This document shows, one piece after another, positions 10,085-21,190 of a stretch of 64,000 bases of DNA. Under the pieces are notes generated by a model that was given only the letters and a program-made list of their open reading frames with translations, searched no databases and was not told the DNA's origin. Numbering within the stretch: position 1 is the first letter of the stretch; each line of letters begins with the position of its first letter. The position numbers were made by a program, and so were the translations under genes. The stretch comes from Prorocentrum cordatum (lineage: Eukaryota; Sar; Dinophyceae; Prorocentrales; Prorocentraceae): assembly GCA_963575745.1 (NCBI GenBank), contig CAUYUJ010005614.1:289363-353362 (forward strand), written 5' to 3'.

Positions 10085-11030
10085 GAATGACATATACATA
10101 CATACGTATGTATATATACACGTGTATGTATATGGATGTGGTATGTATGCATGTGCCTATGTGTATATGCATACGTTACGTCTATGCATACATTTTCATG
10201 TCTAGATGCACATGTACATGTACCTGCACGTGTAGATGCATACGCACATGAAATGTGTGTACAAGTGTGATTGGATGTGTATATGTAGACGTATATGTAG
10301 ACGTATACGCGTACGCATACATATACATGTGCACAAGTATGTGTATAAATGTGTGTCTATATATACTATATATATGTACATATATTTGTGTATATGTCGA
10401 TGTATGTGCCAATGTATACGTGTACGCGTACGTATACAAATGTATGTAAAAGCATGTGGATTCGTATGTGCGGATGCCTCTATATATATATACACAAGTA
10501 TATACATATATGTACATGTTGTTGTATGTATAAATGCAAATGTGTATGTGCATGTAAATGTGCATGTATGTGTATGTGTACATGATGTGTATATGCATGT
10601 GTGTATCATTTGTAGTGTGTAGAAATGATTGTACACATATACATATGCCTATAGATGTACGCATATACCTTTATCGGTTATGTCTATGTATATACACATG
10701 TGAGTGTAAGTACACATCGCTATATATATATCGCTATGTACGTATATGAATAAATGTACGCGTGTACAGCGATGCTGCATATACACATGATCATGTATGA
10801 GCAGAATGGTTACAAGTGTACTAACGTATGCATACATATACATATGTACAGTTGTAGATATATGTACATATACATATACATATATGTCTGTGTATGTGTA
10901 AATGCACATGTATGTGTATGCGTTTATGTGTATGTATAACTATGGATGTCTATATGCATACGAACAGGTATATGTGAATGTAAATGTACATGTAAGTGCA
11001 TATGCATGCATATGGATGTGTATTGCCACC
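10085..11030. repeat. Degenerate TATG/TACA array
   Basis: About 0.95 kb of alternating purine-pyrimidine steps (ATGTATATACATATG and variants). No fixed unit is visible. ORFs here (Tyr/Ile/Cys/Met/Val/His-rich) are artefacts. Alternating purine-pyrimidine DNA of this length could adopt unusual helical forms. Confidence 0.8.
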
Positions 11031-11049
11031 TCTCTATGTCGTTCGTTAT

Positions 11050-11105
11050 CTCTCGATGTTTCTAGTTATGTGCTTCGCTCGTTATCTCTCTCATTCTCTC
11101 TCACG

Positions 11106-11139
<34 letters not shown>

Positions 11140-11142
11140 ACA
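11050..11142. repeat. CT microsatellite
   Basis: Interrupted then pure CT dinucleotide run (pure at about 11106-11138), lying just before the left end of the second fold-back block. Confidence 0.85.
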
Positions 11143-11691
11143 TACATATGAGAGAGAGCGCGCGCGGAACTCGCAAAGGGGGGGGGCCCGTAGCTACCCC
11201 CCCCCTTGGGCCCCCCCTGCTGGAAGCTACCCCCCCCTCCCCTTTTTGGTCCCCCCCCCCGGAAGCTACCCCCCCCTCCCCCCTTTATGCCGCTCTGGAG
11301 GCTACCCCCACCTCCCCCCCTTTCCAAAGGGGGGGGCTTATCTATCTACCCCCCCCCCCGGGGGAGCTTATCTACCCCCCCACCCCCTTGGACCCCCCTT
11401 GCTGGAAGCTGCCCTCCCATCCCCCCCCTTTTTCCCCCCCTGCAAGCTACCACCCCCTCCCCCCCTTTCCCTTTTGCCGCTCCGGAAGCCACCCCTCCTT
11501 TCCAAAGGGGGGGCTTAGCCCCCCCCCCTTTGACCCCCCCCTGCTGGAAGCTACCACCCCCCTCCCTTGAACTCCCCCTGCCGGACGATACTCCCCCGTC
11601 GCCGTCGTCGTTGCCGTCGCCGTCGCTCGACGTCTTCGTACGACGCCGTCGTCGTCCTCGTCGTCGTTGTCGCCGCCGTCGCCGTCATTGT

Positions 11692-11754
11692 CGCCGTCTT
11701 CCCATGACCTCGTCGTGCTCGTCACGACGAGGACGGGGTCATGCGAAGACGGCG
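11692..11754. repeat. GC-rich hairpin
   Basis: Left arm 11692-11717 (CGCCGTCTTCCCATGACC, then TCGTCGTG) pairs with right arm 11723-11754 (CACGACGAG, GACGGGGTCATG, CGAAGACGGCG) with a few bulged bases and a loop of about 5 nt. It lies at the left edge of the 28-bp array. Confidence 0.75.
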
Positions 11755-11814
11755 ACGGACGACGGACGACGGACGACGCGCGACCGACGACCGACGACGA
11801 CGACGACCCAGGGT

Positions 11815-12159
11815 CAGAGAAAACGAGAAAACGAACCAGGGGCTGAGAAAACGAGAAGACGAAGCAGGGTCCGAGAAAACGAGACCACGGCCCAGGGGCC
11901 GAGAAAACGAGACCACAATTCAGGGTCCAAAAAAACGAGCCAGGGTCCGAGAAAACGAGACCACGACTCAGGGGCCGAGAAAACGCGAAAACGAACCAGG
12001 GTCCGAGAAAACGAGACCACGACCGCGGGGCCGACAAAATGAGACAACGAGAAAACAAACCAGTGCCCGAGAAAGCGAAACCACGACCCAGGTGCCGAGA
12101 AAACGAGACAAATGAGAAAACCAACCAGGGCCCGAGAAAACGGGGGGGGGGGGGGGGGG

Positions 12160-12193
<34 letters not shown>

Positions 12194-12540
12194 CCAAGAA
12201 AACGAGACAATGAACCAGAGTCCGAACACGATAACGACCCAGTGGCCGAGAACACGAGAAAACGATAAAACAAACCAAGGTCCGAGCAAACGAGACCACG
12301 ACCCAGGGGCAGAGAAAACGAGAAAACGAGAAAAGGACTCAGGGCCCGAGAAAGCGAGACTACGAACCAGGGGCCGAGAAAACAAAAAACGAGCAAACTA
12401 ACCAGGGCCCGAGAAAACTGGACCACGACTCAGGCGCCGAGAAAACTAGAAACGAGAACACGAAACAGGGCCAGAGAAAACGAGACCACGACCCAGGGGC
12501 CGAGAAAACGAGAAAACGCACCAGGATCAGAAGAAAAAAA

Positions 12541-12571
<31 letters not shown>

Positions 12572-14580
12572 AAAAAAAAAAAAACGAGACCACGACCCAG
12601 GGGCAGAGAAAACGAGAAAACAAGAAAACGAACCATGGCCCGAGAAAACCAAACCACGACCCAGGGGCAGAGAGAACGAGAAAACGAACCATGGCCCGAG
12701 AAAACCAAACCACGACCCAGGGGCAGAGAAAACGAGAAAACGAGAAAACGAAACAGGGTCCGACAAGAAAAGGAGACCACGACCAAGGAGCAGTGAGAAT
12801 GCGAAAATGACAAAACAAACCAGGGTCCGAGAAAACTGGACCACGACCCAGGGGCCGAGAAAACAAGAAAACAAGAAAACGAACCAGGGGCCCGAGAAAA
12901 CCAAACCAGGACCCAGGGGCAGAGAAAACGAGAAAACGAACCAGTGTGCGAGGAAACGAGACCACGACCCAGGAGCCGAGAAAACAAGAAAACGAGAAAA
13001 CGAAACAGGGTCCGAGAAAACGAGACCACGACCAAGGAGCAGAGAGAATGCGAGAATGATAAAACAAACCAGGGACCCGAGAAAACGAGACCACGACCCA
13101 GGGGCCGAGACAACAAGAAAACGAGAAAACGACCCAGGGTCCGAGAAAACAAGACCACGACCCAGGGGACGATAAAACAAGAAAACAAGACAACGAATCA
13201 GGGTCAGAGAAAACGAGACTACGACCCAGGGGCCGGGAACACGAGAAAACGAGACAACGAACCAGGGCCCGAGAAAACGATACAAAAACCCAGGTGCCGA
13301 CAGCACGAGAAAAAGAGAACACGAACCAGGGGCCCGAGAAAACGAGACCACGACCCAAAGGCCGCGACAACAAAAAAATGAGATAACGACCCAGGGTCAG
13401 AGAAAACAAAAACAACAATCCAGGGGCCGAGAAACGGAAAACACGAGAAACCGAACCAAGGTCCGAGAAAACGGGACCACGATGCAGGGGCCGAGACAAC
13501 AAAAAACGAACCAGGGTCAGAGGAAACGAGACCACGACCCCGGGGCCGAGAACACGAGAGAACGCGAAAACTAACAAGGGTCTGAGGAAAAATGACACCA
13601 CGACCCAGAGGCCGAGAAAACAAGAAAACGAGATCACAAGACAGGGCCCGAACAAAAAAAAAACTACAGAGAAAAAAGAAAACAAGGAAACCAAACAACG
13701 AACCAGGGTCCGAGAAAACGAGACCACGACCCAGGGGCCGAGAACACGAGAAAACGAGAAGACAAATCAAAGTCCGAGCAAACGAGACCACGACCCAAGG
13801 GCACAGAAAACGCGAAAACGAACCAGGGTCCGAGAAAACACGACCACGACCCAGAGGCCGAGAAAACGAAAAAACGAGAAAACGACCCAGGGTCCGAGAA
13901 AACAAGACCACGACCCAGGGGACGATAAAACAAGAAACGAAAAAACGAACCAGAACAGAGAAAACGAGACCACGACCCGGGGGCCTAGAAAACAAAAAAC
14001 GAGAAAACGAACGAGGCCCCGAGAAAACGAGACCACGACCCAGGAGCCGAGGAAATGAAAAAACGCGAAAACGACGAACGACCCAGCGGCCGAGAAAACG
14101 AGAAAACGAGAAAACGAACCAGGGTCCGAGGAAACCAGAGGCCGAGATCACCAAAAAACGCTTGGTTCTAGAAAACGAGACCACGACCAAGGAGCCGAGA
14201 TAACGAAGAAACGAGAACAAGAAGCAGGGTCAGAGAAAACGAGACCACGACCTGGGGGCCGAGACAACGAGAAAACGAGAATACTGACCAGCGTCCGAGA
14301 AAACAAAACCATGACCCAGGGGCAGAGAAAACGAGAAAACGAAGCAGGGCCCGAGAAAACTGGACCACGACCCAGGCGCCGAGAAATGGAGAAAACGAGA
14401 ACGCGAACCAGGGTCAGAGAAAACGAAACCGCGACCCAGGAGTCGAAAACACGAGAAAACAAGAAAACGAACGAGGGGCCGAGAAAATGAGAAAAAGATG
14501 AAAGGAATCAGGGCCCGAGAAAACGAGACTAAGAACCAGGGACCGAGAAAACAAGAAAACAAGAAAACGAACCTGGGGTC
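11815..14580. repeat. 28-bp degenerate minisatellite
   Basis: About 2.8 kb of two alternating 28-bp variants: GAGAAAACGAGACCACGACC + CAGGGGCC and GAGAAAACGAGAAAACGAAC + CAGGGTCC, with extra ACAAGAAAAC insertions. Divergence is spread along the whole unit. ORFs on either strand (Phe/Ser/Leu-rich on minus, Arg/Glu/Lys-rich on plus) are products of the repeat. Confidence 0.85.
12142..12192. repeat. Homopolymer G18-A33 tract
   Basis: 18 G followed directly by 33 A inside the 28-bp array. A second A-rich tract with scattered C lies at 12534-12584. Either may include sequencing or assembly error, as homopolymers of this size are hard to resolve. Confidence 0.85.
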
Positions 14581-15030
14581 GCGACGTTATTCTCCACTTC
14601 GTTTTCTAGCGCTGCGGCGCGCACCTGTCGTCAGGGATTCCGCCATTTTGCCAAAGCCCCGGAAGGGAGGGGGGGGAGGTAGCTTCGGAAGCCCCCCCCC
14701 CCTTTGCACGGGAGGGGGGAGGGGGGAGCTTGAAGCTGCCCCCCCTGCGTCCAGACCAAAAAAGGAAGGAGGGGGGGGTAGCTTCCGAAGCCCCCCCCTC
14801 CCTTTGAAAGGGAAGCACGTGCTCACCTTCTGCTCTGGAAAAGGGAGGGAGGGGGGGGGTAGCTTCGAAGCCCCCCCCCTTTAGCCAGGGCCCCCTAGCT
14901 TAGCCAGAAGGGAGGGGGGGTAGCTTCGGAAGCTCCCCCCCCCTTTCGAAGGAAGGGGGGGGTACTTGAAGCTGGGTCCCCCCTTTTAGTATTGAGTTCC
15001 GTACGGGCACGCTCTTACATACATTCTTAT

Positions 15031-17095
15031 GCACGTGTGTATATACGAATATCTAATGATCTGGGCCCCGTGACAGCATGGCGAGGCCAGACCTGTGGTC
15101 CGCATCGCAGTACTGATTCGCGTTACCTCTTCCATATTCCCGCGCGCGTCGCAATGGATCCAGAGAGCCCTCGCCGCGGAGTTCAGGCACCGCCGAAGCC
15201 CGAACTATCAGGTGGGCGCCGCCCAACGGCAACCTTAACGAACAGGCGAAATACCAACCTCAGCGAAGCCGCCGCACCCCAGAGCAGTGGCGGCGTCGAC
15301 CGAAAAACCGCTGCTCACAACGAACTTGCCCTCACAACACGGCTCCGACCAGCGAAAGCACAAGGGGCGAACTAATGAAACTGCGCGGCAAAGAGATTCG
15401 CTGCATCATGCTGCACCACTCCAGCCGTGAATCAACAGAGCCCACGGCCTCCACCGACGCGCGCCGGGGCAACGGCATCACCCCCCTCGTCAGCCGCGAC
15501 GCATCAAACGTGGACACCCCGATCGCGCCACCGTTTCTCAGCAGCGAACCAGGGAGGGGAAATGAGAAGGAGAGGGCCTGCTCAAAAGGTTCGGAAGTCC
15601 CCCGGCCATCTGAAAACTTTCTACGCCCTCCCGGAAGACACACCAAAAAATGCTCGAAAGGCCGGCGGGCTTCGAGGAAGTTCTGCTGCCTTCTGAGAAG
15701 GCCTTGCCCTTCTCACTTCCCCCCCTCGCTCGCCGCCGAGTCTCACGCGGCCGACCGCGTGACCTCACGCGCAAGCAGCTACCACCGACACCCCGCCGGG
15801 GCCAAGGCACCGAGCGAGAACCCCATGGGACTCTGCGGCCGTCTTCCCAGCTGTTGCCTCGGAAGAGGTGGCCGCCACCAAGGGGCCCTGGGCCCGCCCA
15901 GAGCAGCCACCGCCAACCCCTACGGGCACGCCCACCAGGGTGGAGCCCAGGGCGAAACCAGGCGAAGCCTCAGCGACACCCACGGCGCAGCAAACGCCAC
16001 CGGCGTCACCACCACGGCCCACGTCAACAGCTACCATGACAACATGCTCGCGAGCTGGCGAGAGAGACCATGCGGCGTGGGCCCGTCTTCACGCGCGCCA
16101 CTCCTACGGGCCCCCCCTATAACGAAACGGACGCACGCCCCTACAAAAAGGGCCTCAGCGAAGAACAGGACCACCGTGGCGAGTGAGGCCTCAGAGCAGA
16201 TTGGGGGCCTGGCAGCTCGCTACGTCTACCAGGACCGAGGCGCCGCCCGACTCCATAGGCCCCGCCCCAATACAAGCATCTCCGCTCATCCAGGAAGGCA
16301 CCGAAGCAACGGTCACAAACCAAGATAATAACCATGAACGGCCAACGCGTCATCGCCATTGGACTCCATGTGAAACCACAATAAGTCCTGGGTACTCCTG
16401 TTGACTAGCCGCAACACCGCCGCCCTGCCCACGTCAAGCCTGACCATCGATCGGCCAGGGGTAGCCAGCAGAGACGTCAGACCCGCCGATGGCGGGAGCT
16501 ACGGCTGAGATACCCGGTCCGCCTGCGCTCGCGCGGAAAACCGCACCTGGGCCTGAGCGCAAAACACCGATGCCAGCAGGCGCGGCAGCGACTGCGGCAC
16601 CGACGGACTCCTTGGGGCTCGGCTCGCGGCAGCAGAAGCGCCAGTGCAAGATCTGTAAACACCGGAGCGGACGGCGAACCCCCGACGGTTCACCGCCCCT
16701 CCCATCTCGGAAGGCGATGGCGAGCACGTCCCACACGAGCTCAGTCGCACGACACTTCGCGAGCCCCTAACCGTGAGAGCGACTGGGAAGGGCACCCAAG
16801 ACACGCCGAACAGCGAAGGCGATGCTTGCGCGCACAGGGCCCGCCCCCCCCCCCGACCTCTATTCTCCCTCTCCACGCAGCTGCGACAGGGGTGCCAGGA
16901 TAGTTCAGAACAATGGGAGTGATACGCGCAAAGTTGTGTTCCTCCAACTTTCGCGGAACGATCGACGGACCTCGCTTGCCTCGCCTCGAACGTTTCGCAA
17001 AACACACTGGAACACGCTCCGCGGAGCACTACTCCAACGCGCTAGTTCAAAAACCCGATTAGGGGGAGTGTAAACGCCTTGCCCTCTTCGCCCCC
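15031..17095. other. GC-rich spacer without recognised gene
   Basis: Several frames are open (for example 15375-16328 +, 317 aa), but the translations are Arg/Pro/Ala-rich and match no family known to me. Contains the small inverted-repeat element at 15539-15741. If exons are present I cannot identify them; dinoflagellate introns use non-canonical donors and cannot be read by eye. Confidence 0.35.
15539..15741. mobile_element. MITE-like element, copy 1
   Basis: The right end (GGCCTTGCCCTTCTCACTTC, then the inverted form of CGGCGGCGAGCGAGGG) is the inverse of the left end (CAGCGAACCAGGGAGGGGAA then ATGAGAAGG). The right end is almost identical to the left terminal repeat of the element at 50408-50631. 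The interior has near-palindromes of the CCTTCTGAGAAGG type. No ORF; no clear target-site duplication. Confidence 0.6.
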
Positions 17096-17099
17096 ATGG

Positions 17100-18784
17100 T
17101 CGTGGCCAACCCACCAGGGCTGCCCGCGATGTTGATGAGCAGTGCAACGAGCACCAAGTCTGAGCGCAACACGCACAGTAACAGCACCCCTGCCAAGCAC
17201 GACGGAGTCAAGCACAACGGGCACGAGTATCTCGACGTTGCGCAGCACATCGGAACGCAACAGCTCGACCCTTACGTCCACGAGTGGGATGAGCACTGCC
17301 AATAATACCATCTCGCCGAGCAGCGCGACGGGCACGACCACCTCGACGTTGAGCAGCGCGTCGCGGAGCAGAATCCCGACCCCGGCGAACACGAGTGGGA
17401 CGTTCATTACCTCGAGCATCGCGTCGCCGAGCAGCAAGATGGGCACGAGCATCTCGGCGTCGACCAGCACGTCGGAGAGCAAAGGCTCCATCCCGACGCC
17501 CAAGAGTGACACAATAGCTATCTCGAGTACCACCCTGCTGCCTACCACGACGAGCATCCACGGCGCGTTGTCGAGCAGCGCGCCTGAGAGCAGCACCTCG
17601 ACCCTGACGTCCACGAGGGAGACGAGTGCTGCCCTGAGCAGAACGTCGCCGACCACCACTGGCACTGGCATCTCGACGTTGAGCAGCACGTCGGCGAGCA
17701 GCGACTCGAAATTGAACAAGCGAAACGAGCGCTATCTCGAGCACCACGCCGCCAAGCTGCACCACCGCGGCCAGCAACGCACTGCAAACAGCAGGTCGGG
17801 ATGCACCAGCCCTACCCTGACGCGCATCGGCGGGATGACCACTGGCTCGAGCGCCACGTCGACGAGCAGGATGTCGGCCTTTAGCCTCTCAACGTGGAGC
17901 AGCATGTCGGACAGTGCCAGCCCGACCCTACCGCCCATGCGCAGGGCGAGTACAGTCCCGAGCACCACGTCACTGACCGCCACGAATGGGCACCAGTAGC
18001 GCATAGTCCGACGCCTCGATACCATGTCGCTGAGCACAGAGAGAGGCACCACCATCCCCACGTCGAGCAGCACGTCGGAGAGCAGTAGCTCCAGCCCGAC
18101 GCCCATGAGTGGGACGAGTCCGGCCTCGAGTTCCACGGCACTGGACAGCACGGCGGGCAAGAGCATCTCGACGTAGAGCAGCATGTCGGAGAGCAGCAGG
18201 CCGACTCTGACGTCCACGGCGAGCACTGCCGCGAGTTCCATGTCGTTGGCCACACCGACGGGCACCAGCAACTCGACCCTGACGGCCACGAGTGGAACGA
18301 GCATTGCCCCGAGTTTCACGCCGCCGAGAGGCGCGAGGGACACTGGCATCACAACGTTGAGCAGGACATTGGAGAGCACCAGCCCGAACCTGCCGCCCAT
18401 GCGCGGGACGAAAACTGTCCCGAGGACCACAGCGCTGACCACCACGACAGGAACCAGCAGCGCATCGCTGAGCAGCACGCCGGACAGCAGTGTCTCGAGC
18501 CTGACGTCCACGAGGGGGCGAGCACTGCCCCGGGTACCACGACAAGGACCACCGCGAACGGCGCTGGCATAACGACGTCGACAGCAAGTCGGAGAGCGGC
18601 AGCTCGACCCCGACATTCACCAATGGCACGAGTACCGCCTCGAGTGCCACGACGCCGAATAACACGACTGGGACTAGCACCTCGACTTTAATCGGCAATG
18701 CGTCGGAGAGCTGCAGTTCTGTCCCGACGCCCACGAGCAAGACGAATACTGTCAGAAGTACCAGGTGGCTGACCACCACGACAA
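17100..18784 (+). repeat. 111-bp satellite, left block; encodes a 37-aa His/Asp/Glu-rich repeat
   Basis: The phrase CTCGACGTT or its variant recurs at 17231, 17342 and 17453, exactly 111 bp apart, and the pattern continues to about 18780. Because 111 is a multiple of three, all frames stay open for long stretches. The + frame containing CACGAGTATCTCGACGTT reads HLDVEQHVGEQQLDPDVHEW, then DEHCLEYHVAEQHDGHQ, as consensus. Substitutions often keep the residue class, suggesting past coding, but stops (for example near 17309 and 17508) show that this copy is not one continuous gene now. Function unknown; the composition suggests metal binding or mineral/matrix proteins, which is speculation. Confidence 0.7.
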
Positions 18785-18914
18785 GAGCGCGTTTCTTTAT
18801 TTTTGGCGATGATGGGCGTTGTAGGTTGGGGCGGGGGGCGGGGGGGGGTATAATGTAACGCCCCCCCCGGCGTGTGGCTCCTGCACCACAGCCGCGCCCG
18901 CGGGCACGACGACG

Positions 18915-19380
18915 ATGAGTGCACCACAATCCTCGCGTGCACCACACCGCGCGTGTACACCACACTGCCTGCGTACACCGCAACAGCCGTGTGCGACGCA
19001 GCGCCTGTGTACACCACAGTGCTTTCGGGAGACTCTCCATGGGGGGAGATCCCATAGGGGGGCAGGAGGAGATCCCCCCCATGGGATCCCCTCCTGCCCC
19101 CCGATGGGATCCCCAGGGGATCCTATGGGATCCCCCCCCTGGGATCCTATCCCCCCATGGGATCCCCCCCCATGAAGAGTCTCCCGATGCTTGCGTGCAC
19201 CATAGCGCCGGTGTACACCACAGCGAATGTGTAACACCGCAGCAACCATGAGCAGCACAGCGCCTGTGTACACCACATGCTTGCGTGCACCCCAACGCCT
19301 GTCTACACCACAGCGTCTGTCTACACCACAGCATCCGCGTGCACGCAGCGCTGGTGGACACCGCAATGCCTACGTGCACA
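18915..19380 (+). repeat. 18-bp minisatellite (HHSARV-like hexapeptide)
   Basis: Units CACCACAGCGCCTGTGTA and variants recur every 18 bp at 18937-19020 and, less regularly, 19193-19375. The + frame reads HHTARV, HHTACV, HRNSRV, RRSACV. It is split by the MITE at 19025-19187. Repeat-driven open frames; no evidence for a gene. Confidence 0.75.
19025..19187. mobile_element. 163-bp MITE with 5-bp target-site duplication
   Basis: The termini are inverted repeats: TCGGGAGACTCTCCATGGGG on the left and, inverted on the right, TCGGGAGACTCTTCATGGGG. They are flanked on both sides by TGCTT (19020-19024 and 19188-19192), a perfect 5-bp target duplication. The interior is built of GGGATCCC-type palindromes. 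It interrupts one unit of the 18-bp minisatellite. No coding capacity. Confidence 0.85.
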
Positions 19381-19516
19381 GGACAGGTAGAAAGAGCATG
19401 TAGGTGAGAATCTGCGGCGGACAGCTAAACGCCACGCCAGAGAAGTGCTGATAATACAATGCGACGGTCTTCCCTCCTCCCTCCTCCGCCCTTCGCCACC
19501 TCCACCACATCCTCCA

Positions 19517-19618
19517 ACTCCCCCTCCTCCTCCTCCTCCTTCACCTCCTCCTCCTCCTCCTCCTCCTCCTCCTCCTCCTCCTCCTCCTCCTCCTCCTCCT
19601 CATCGTCCTCCTCCTCCT
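19517..19618. repeat. TCC microsatellite
   Basis: Nearly pure TCC on the + strand, part of the inverted-repeat insertion. Confidence 0.9.
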
Positions 19619-19828
19619 TATGCGGGTCCCCATGAGATTCCCAATGCGGACCAGGCTCCTATGCGGACTTCTATGCGGACGCCGATTGATTCAGATCCAG
19701 ATGCGCATGGCGGCAAGTGCCCCGAGCGCACTTGGGGGGGAGGGGCGTTACGTTATAGGAGGGGGGAGGAGGAGGGGGGCTGGGGGCTATAATGCCCATT
19801 ATGCCCCAAGCAATAACGAAACACGCTC

Positions 19829-21190
19829 CAAGTACCAGCAGCGTATGGTTCAGCAGCACGACCCCGACGTCCATGAATAGGACGACTACTGCATCGAGTA
19901 CCGCATCGTGGAGCAGCACGATGGGCACTGGCATCTCGACGCTGAACACCACGTCGGAAAGTAGAAAATGGACCCCGATGGCAACGAGTGGGACGAGTAT
20001 TTCGAGTAGCACGTCACTGAACACCACTGCGGGTGCCAGAAGCGCACCGTTGAGCAGCACGTCGGCGAGCGCCAGCCCGACCCTCTCGCGCGCGAGCGGG
20101 ACGAGCACTGCATCGAGTACCGCGTCGCTGAGCTGCGTAGTGGGCACCAGCAGCTCGACCTCGAGCAGCATCCCGGAGAGCATCAGACCGAACCTGGAGC
20201 CCACGAGAGGGAAGAGTACTGTCCCGAACTGCGCACCGCTGAGCAGCCATACTAGAAGCAGCAGCTCGACCCTGACCACCGCGAGTGCGACGAGTGTTGC
20301 CTCGAGTTCCACGTCGCGGGGCAGCAGCTCCACGTTCAGCAACGTGTCACATTGCAGCAGATGGGCCCTGATGCCCACGCGTGGGACGAGCAAGGGCGTG
20401 AGCACCACGGCGCTAGCCACTACGACAGACACCAGCAGCGCAACGTCGAGCAGCACCATGGAGAGCAGCAGCTCGATCCTAACGTTAACGAGTGGGATGA
20501 GCACCGCCTCGAGTACCACGTCGCTGAGCTGCATGAGCGGAACTAGCAGATTCTGTACAGCACGCTGGAGAGCAGCAGCTTGACCCGCGCGCCCCTGGAG
20601 GGAACGGGTACCGTCTCGACACTCACGTTGCTGAGCTGTGCGTCGGGTACCAGCAGAACGTCGGTGCGCACCACGTCCGAGTGTAGCAGCCCGGCCCGAA
20701 GGTCCCCGAGCGGGACGAGTATTGCCTTGAGTACCACGCTGACGACCACACCGACGGGCACCATCAGCGCATCGCCGAGCAGCACAGCTGAGAGCAGCAT
20801 CTCGACCCAGACGCCCACGAGCGTGACGAGTAGCGCTACGACGTCCATGGCCAGCCCACCACGGCTTGCGCACATGGGCACCAGCAGCGTCAGCCCCGCA
20901 ACCACGAGTCGGACCACCACGGCGGACCCCAGTATCGCACCGTTGAACAGCACGTCGGCGAGCACCAGCTCGTCCATAACGTGCACCAGCGGGACAAGCA
21001 CAGCCTCGAGCACCACGTCGCTGAGCCGCACGACGGGCTCTAGCATCTCGACGTCGAGCAGCATGTCGGAAAGCATCAGCTCGCCCTCCAAACCCAATGC
21101 TGCTGACCACCACGCAGGGCCCCAGCGGCGCAGCCCTGTGAAGCACGACTGGGGGCAGTAGCTCGTCCCTGACCACCACGAGAATGACGA
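19829..21190 (+). repeat. 111-bp satellite, right block
   Basis: Resumes the 17100-18784 satellite after the insertion with the same 37-aa reading in the + frame, for example EYRIVEQHDGHWHLDAEHHV and, near 20440-20510, QQRNVEQHHGEQQLDPN then EWDEHRLEYHVAE. Two GCATCGAGTACC anchors about 219 bp apart (19891 and 20110) fit two units. Stops occur at intervals. The last units toward 21190 are increasingly degenerate. Confidence 0.7.

Larger units (their letters stand above)
11150..15030. repeat. 3.9-kb fold-back block around a 28-bp minisatellite
   Basis: The left end (11152-11220: GAGAGCG...CGGAACTCGCAAAGGG, then CCC-rich GCTGGAAGCTACCCCC units to 11585) is mirrored, inverted, at the right end (14650-15030: GGGGGTAGCTTCCGAAGCCCC units, then ...TTGAGTTCCGTACGGGCACGCTC). 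The interior is the 28-bp array plus a hairpin. Composition and layout parallel 6813-9189 but the sequence differs. No ORF with recognisable transposase motifs. Confidence 0.6.
18785..19828. mobile_element. 1.04-kb inverted-repeat insertion in the 111-bp satellite
   Basis: The ends are long inverted repeats. Left: GAGCGCGTTTCTTTATT, ATGGGCGTTGTA, a G-rich tract, then TATAATGTAACGCCCC (18785-18870). Right, inverted: GAGCGTGTTTCGTTATT, ATGGGCATTATA, a C-rich tract, then TATAACGTAACGCCCC (19828-19730). The flanks are the two halves of the 111-bp satellite, so it inserted there; CAA on each side may be a 3-bp target duplication. It carries an 18-bp minisatellite, a nested MITE and a TCC tract, and no transposase. 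Non-autonomous fold-back-like element. Confidence 0.7.

Noticed and set aside
12360-14220. 455-aa and 333-aa Phe/Ser/Leu-rich ORFs resembling membrane proteins
   Set aside because: They arise from the complement of the 28-bp minisatellite, which lacks stops in these phases.
11815-14580. CRISPR-like array of 28-bp repeats
   Set aside because: Units are contiguous with no unique spacers, divergence is spread over the unit, and the DNA is eukaryotic.
14641-14660. Another spliced-leader relic (CGCCATTTTGCCAAAG)
   Set aside because: Only a short, gapped match to the SL core; not above chance.
17042-18616. Val/Leu-rich minus-strand ORFs resembling membrane or leucine-rich repeats
   Set aside because: Antisense reading of the 111-bp satellite; the + frame has the more protein-like pattern.
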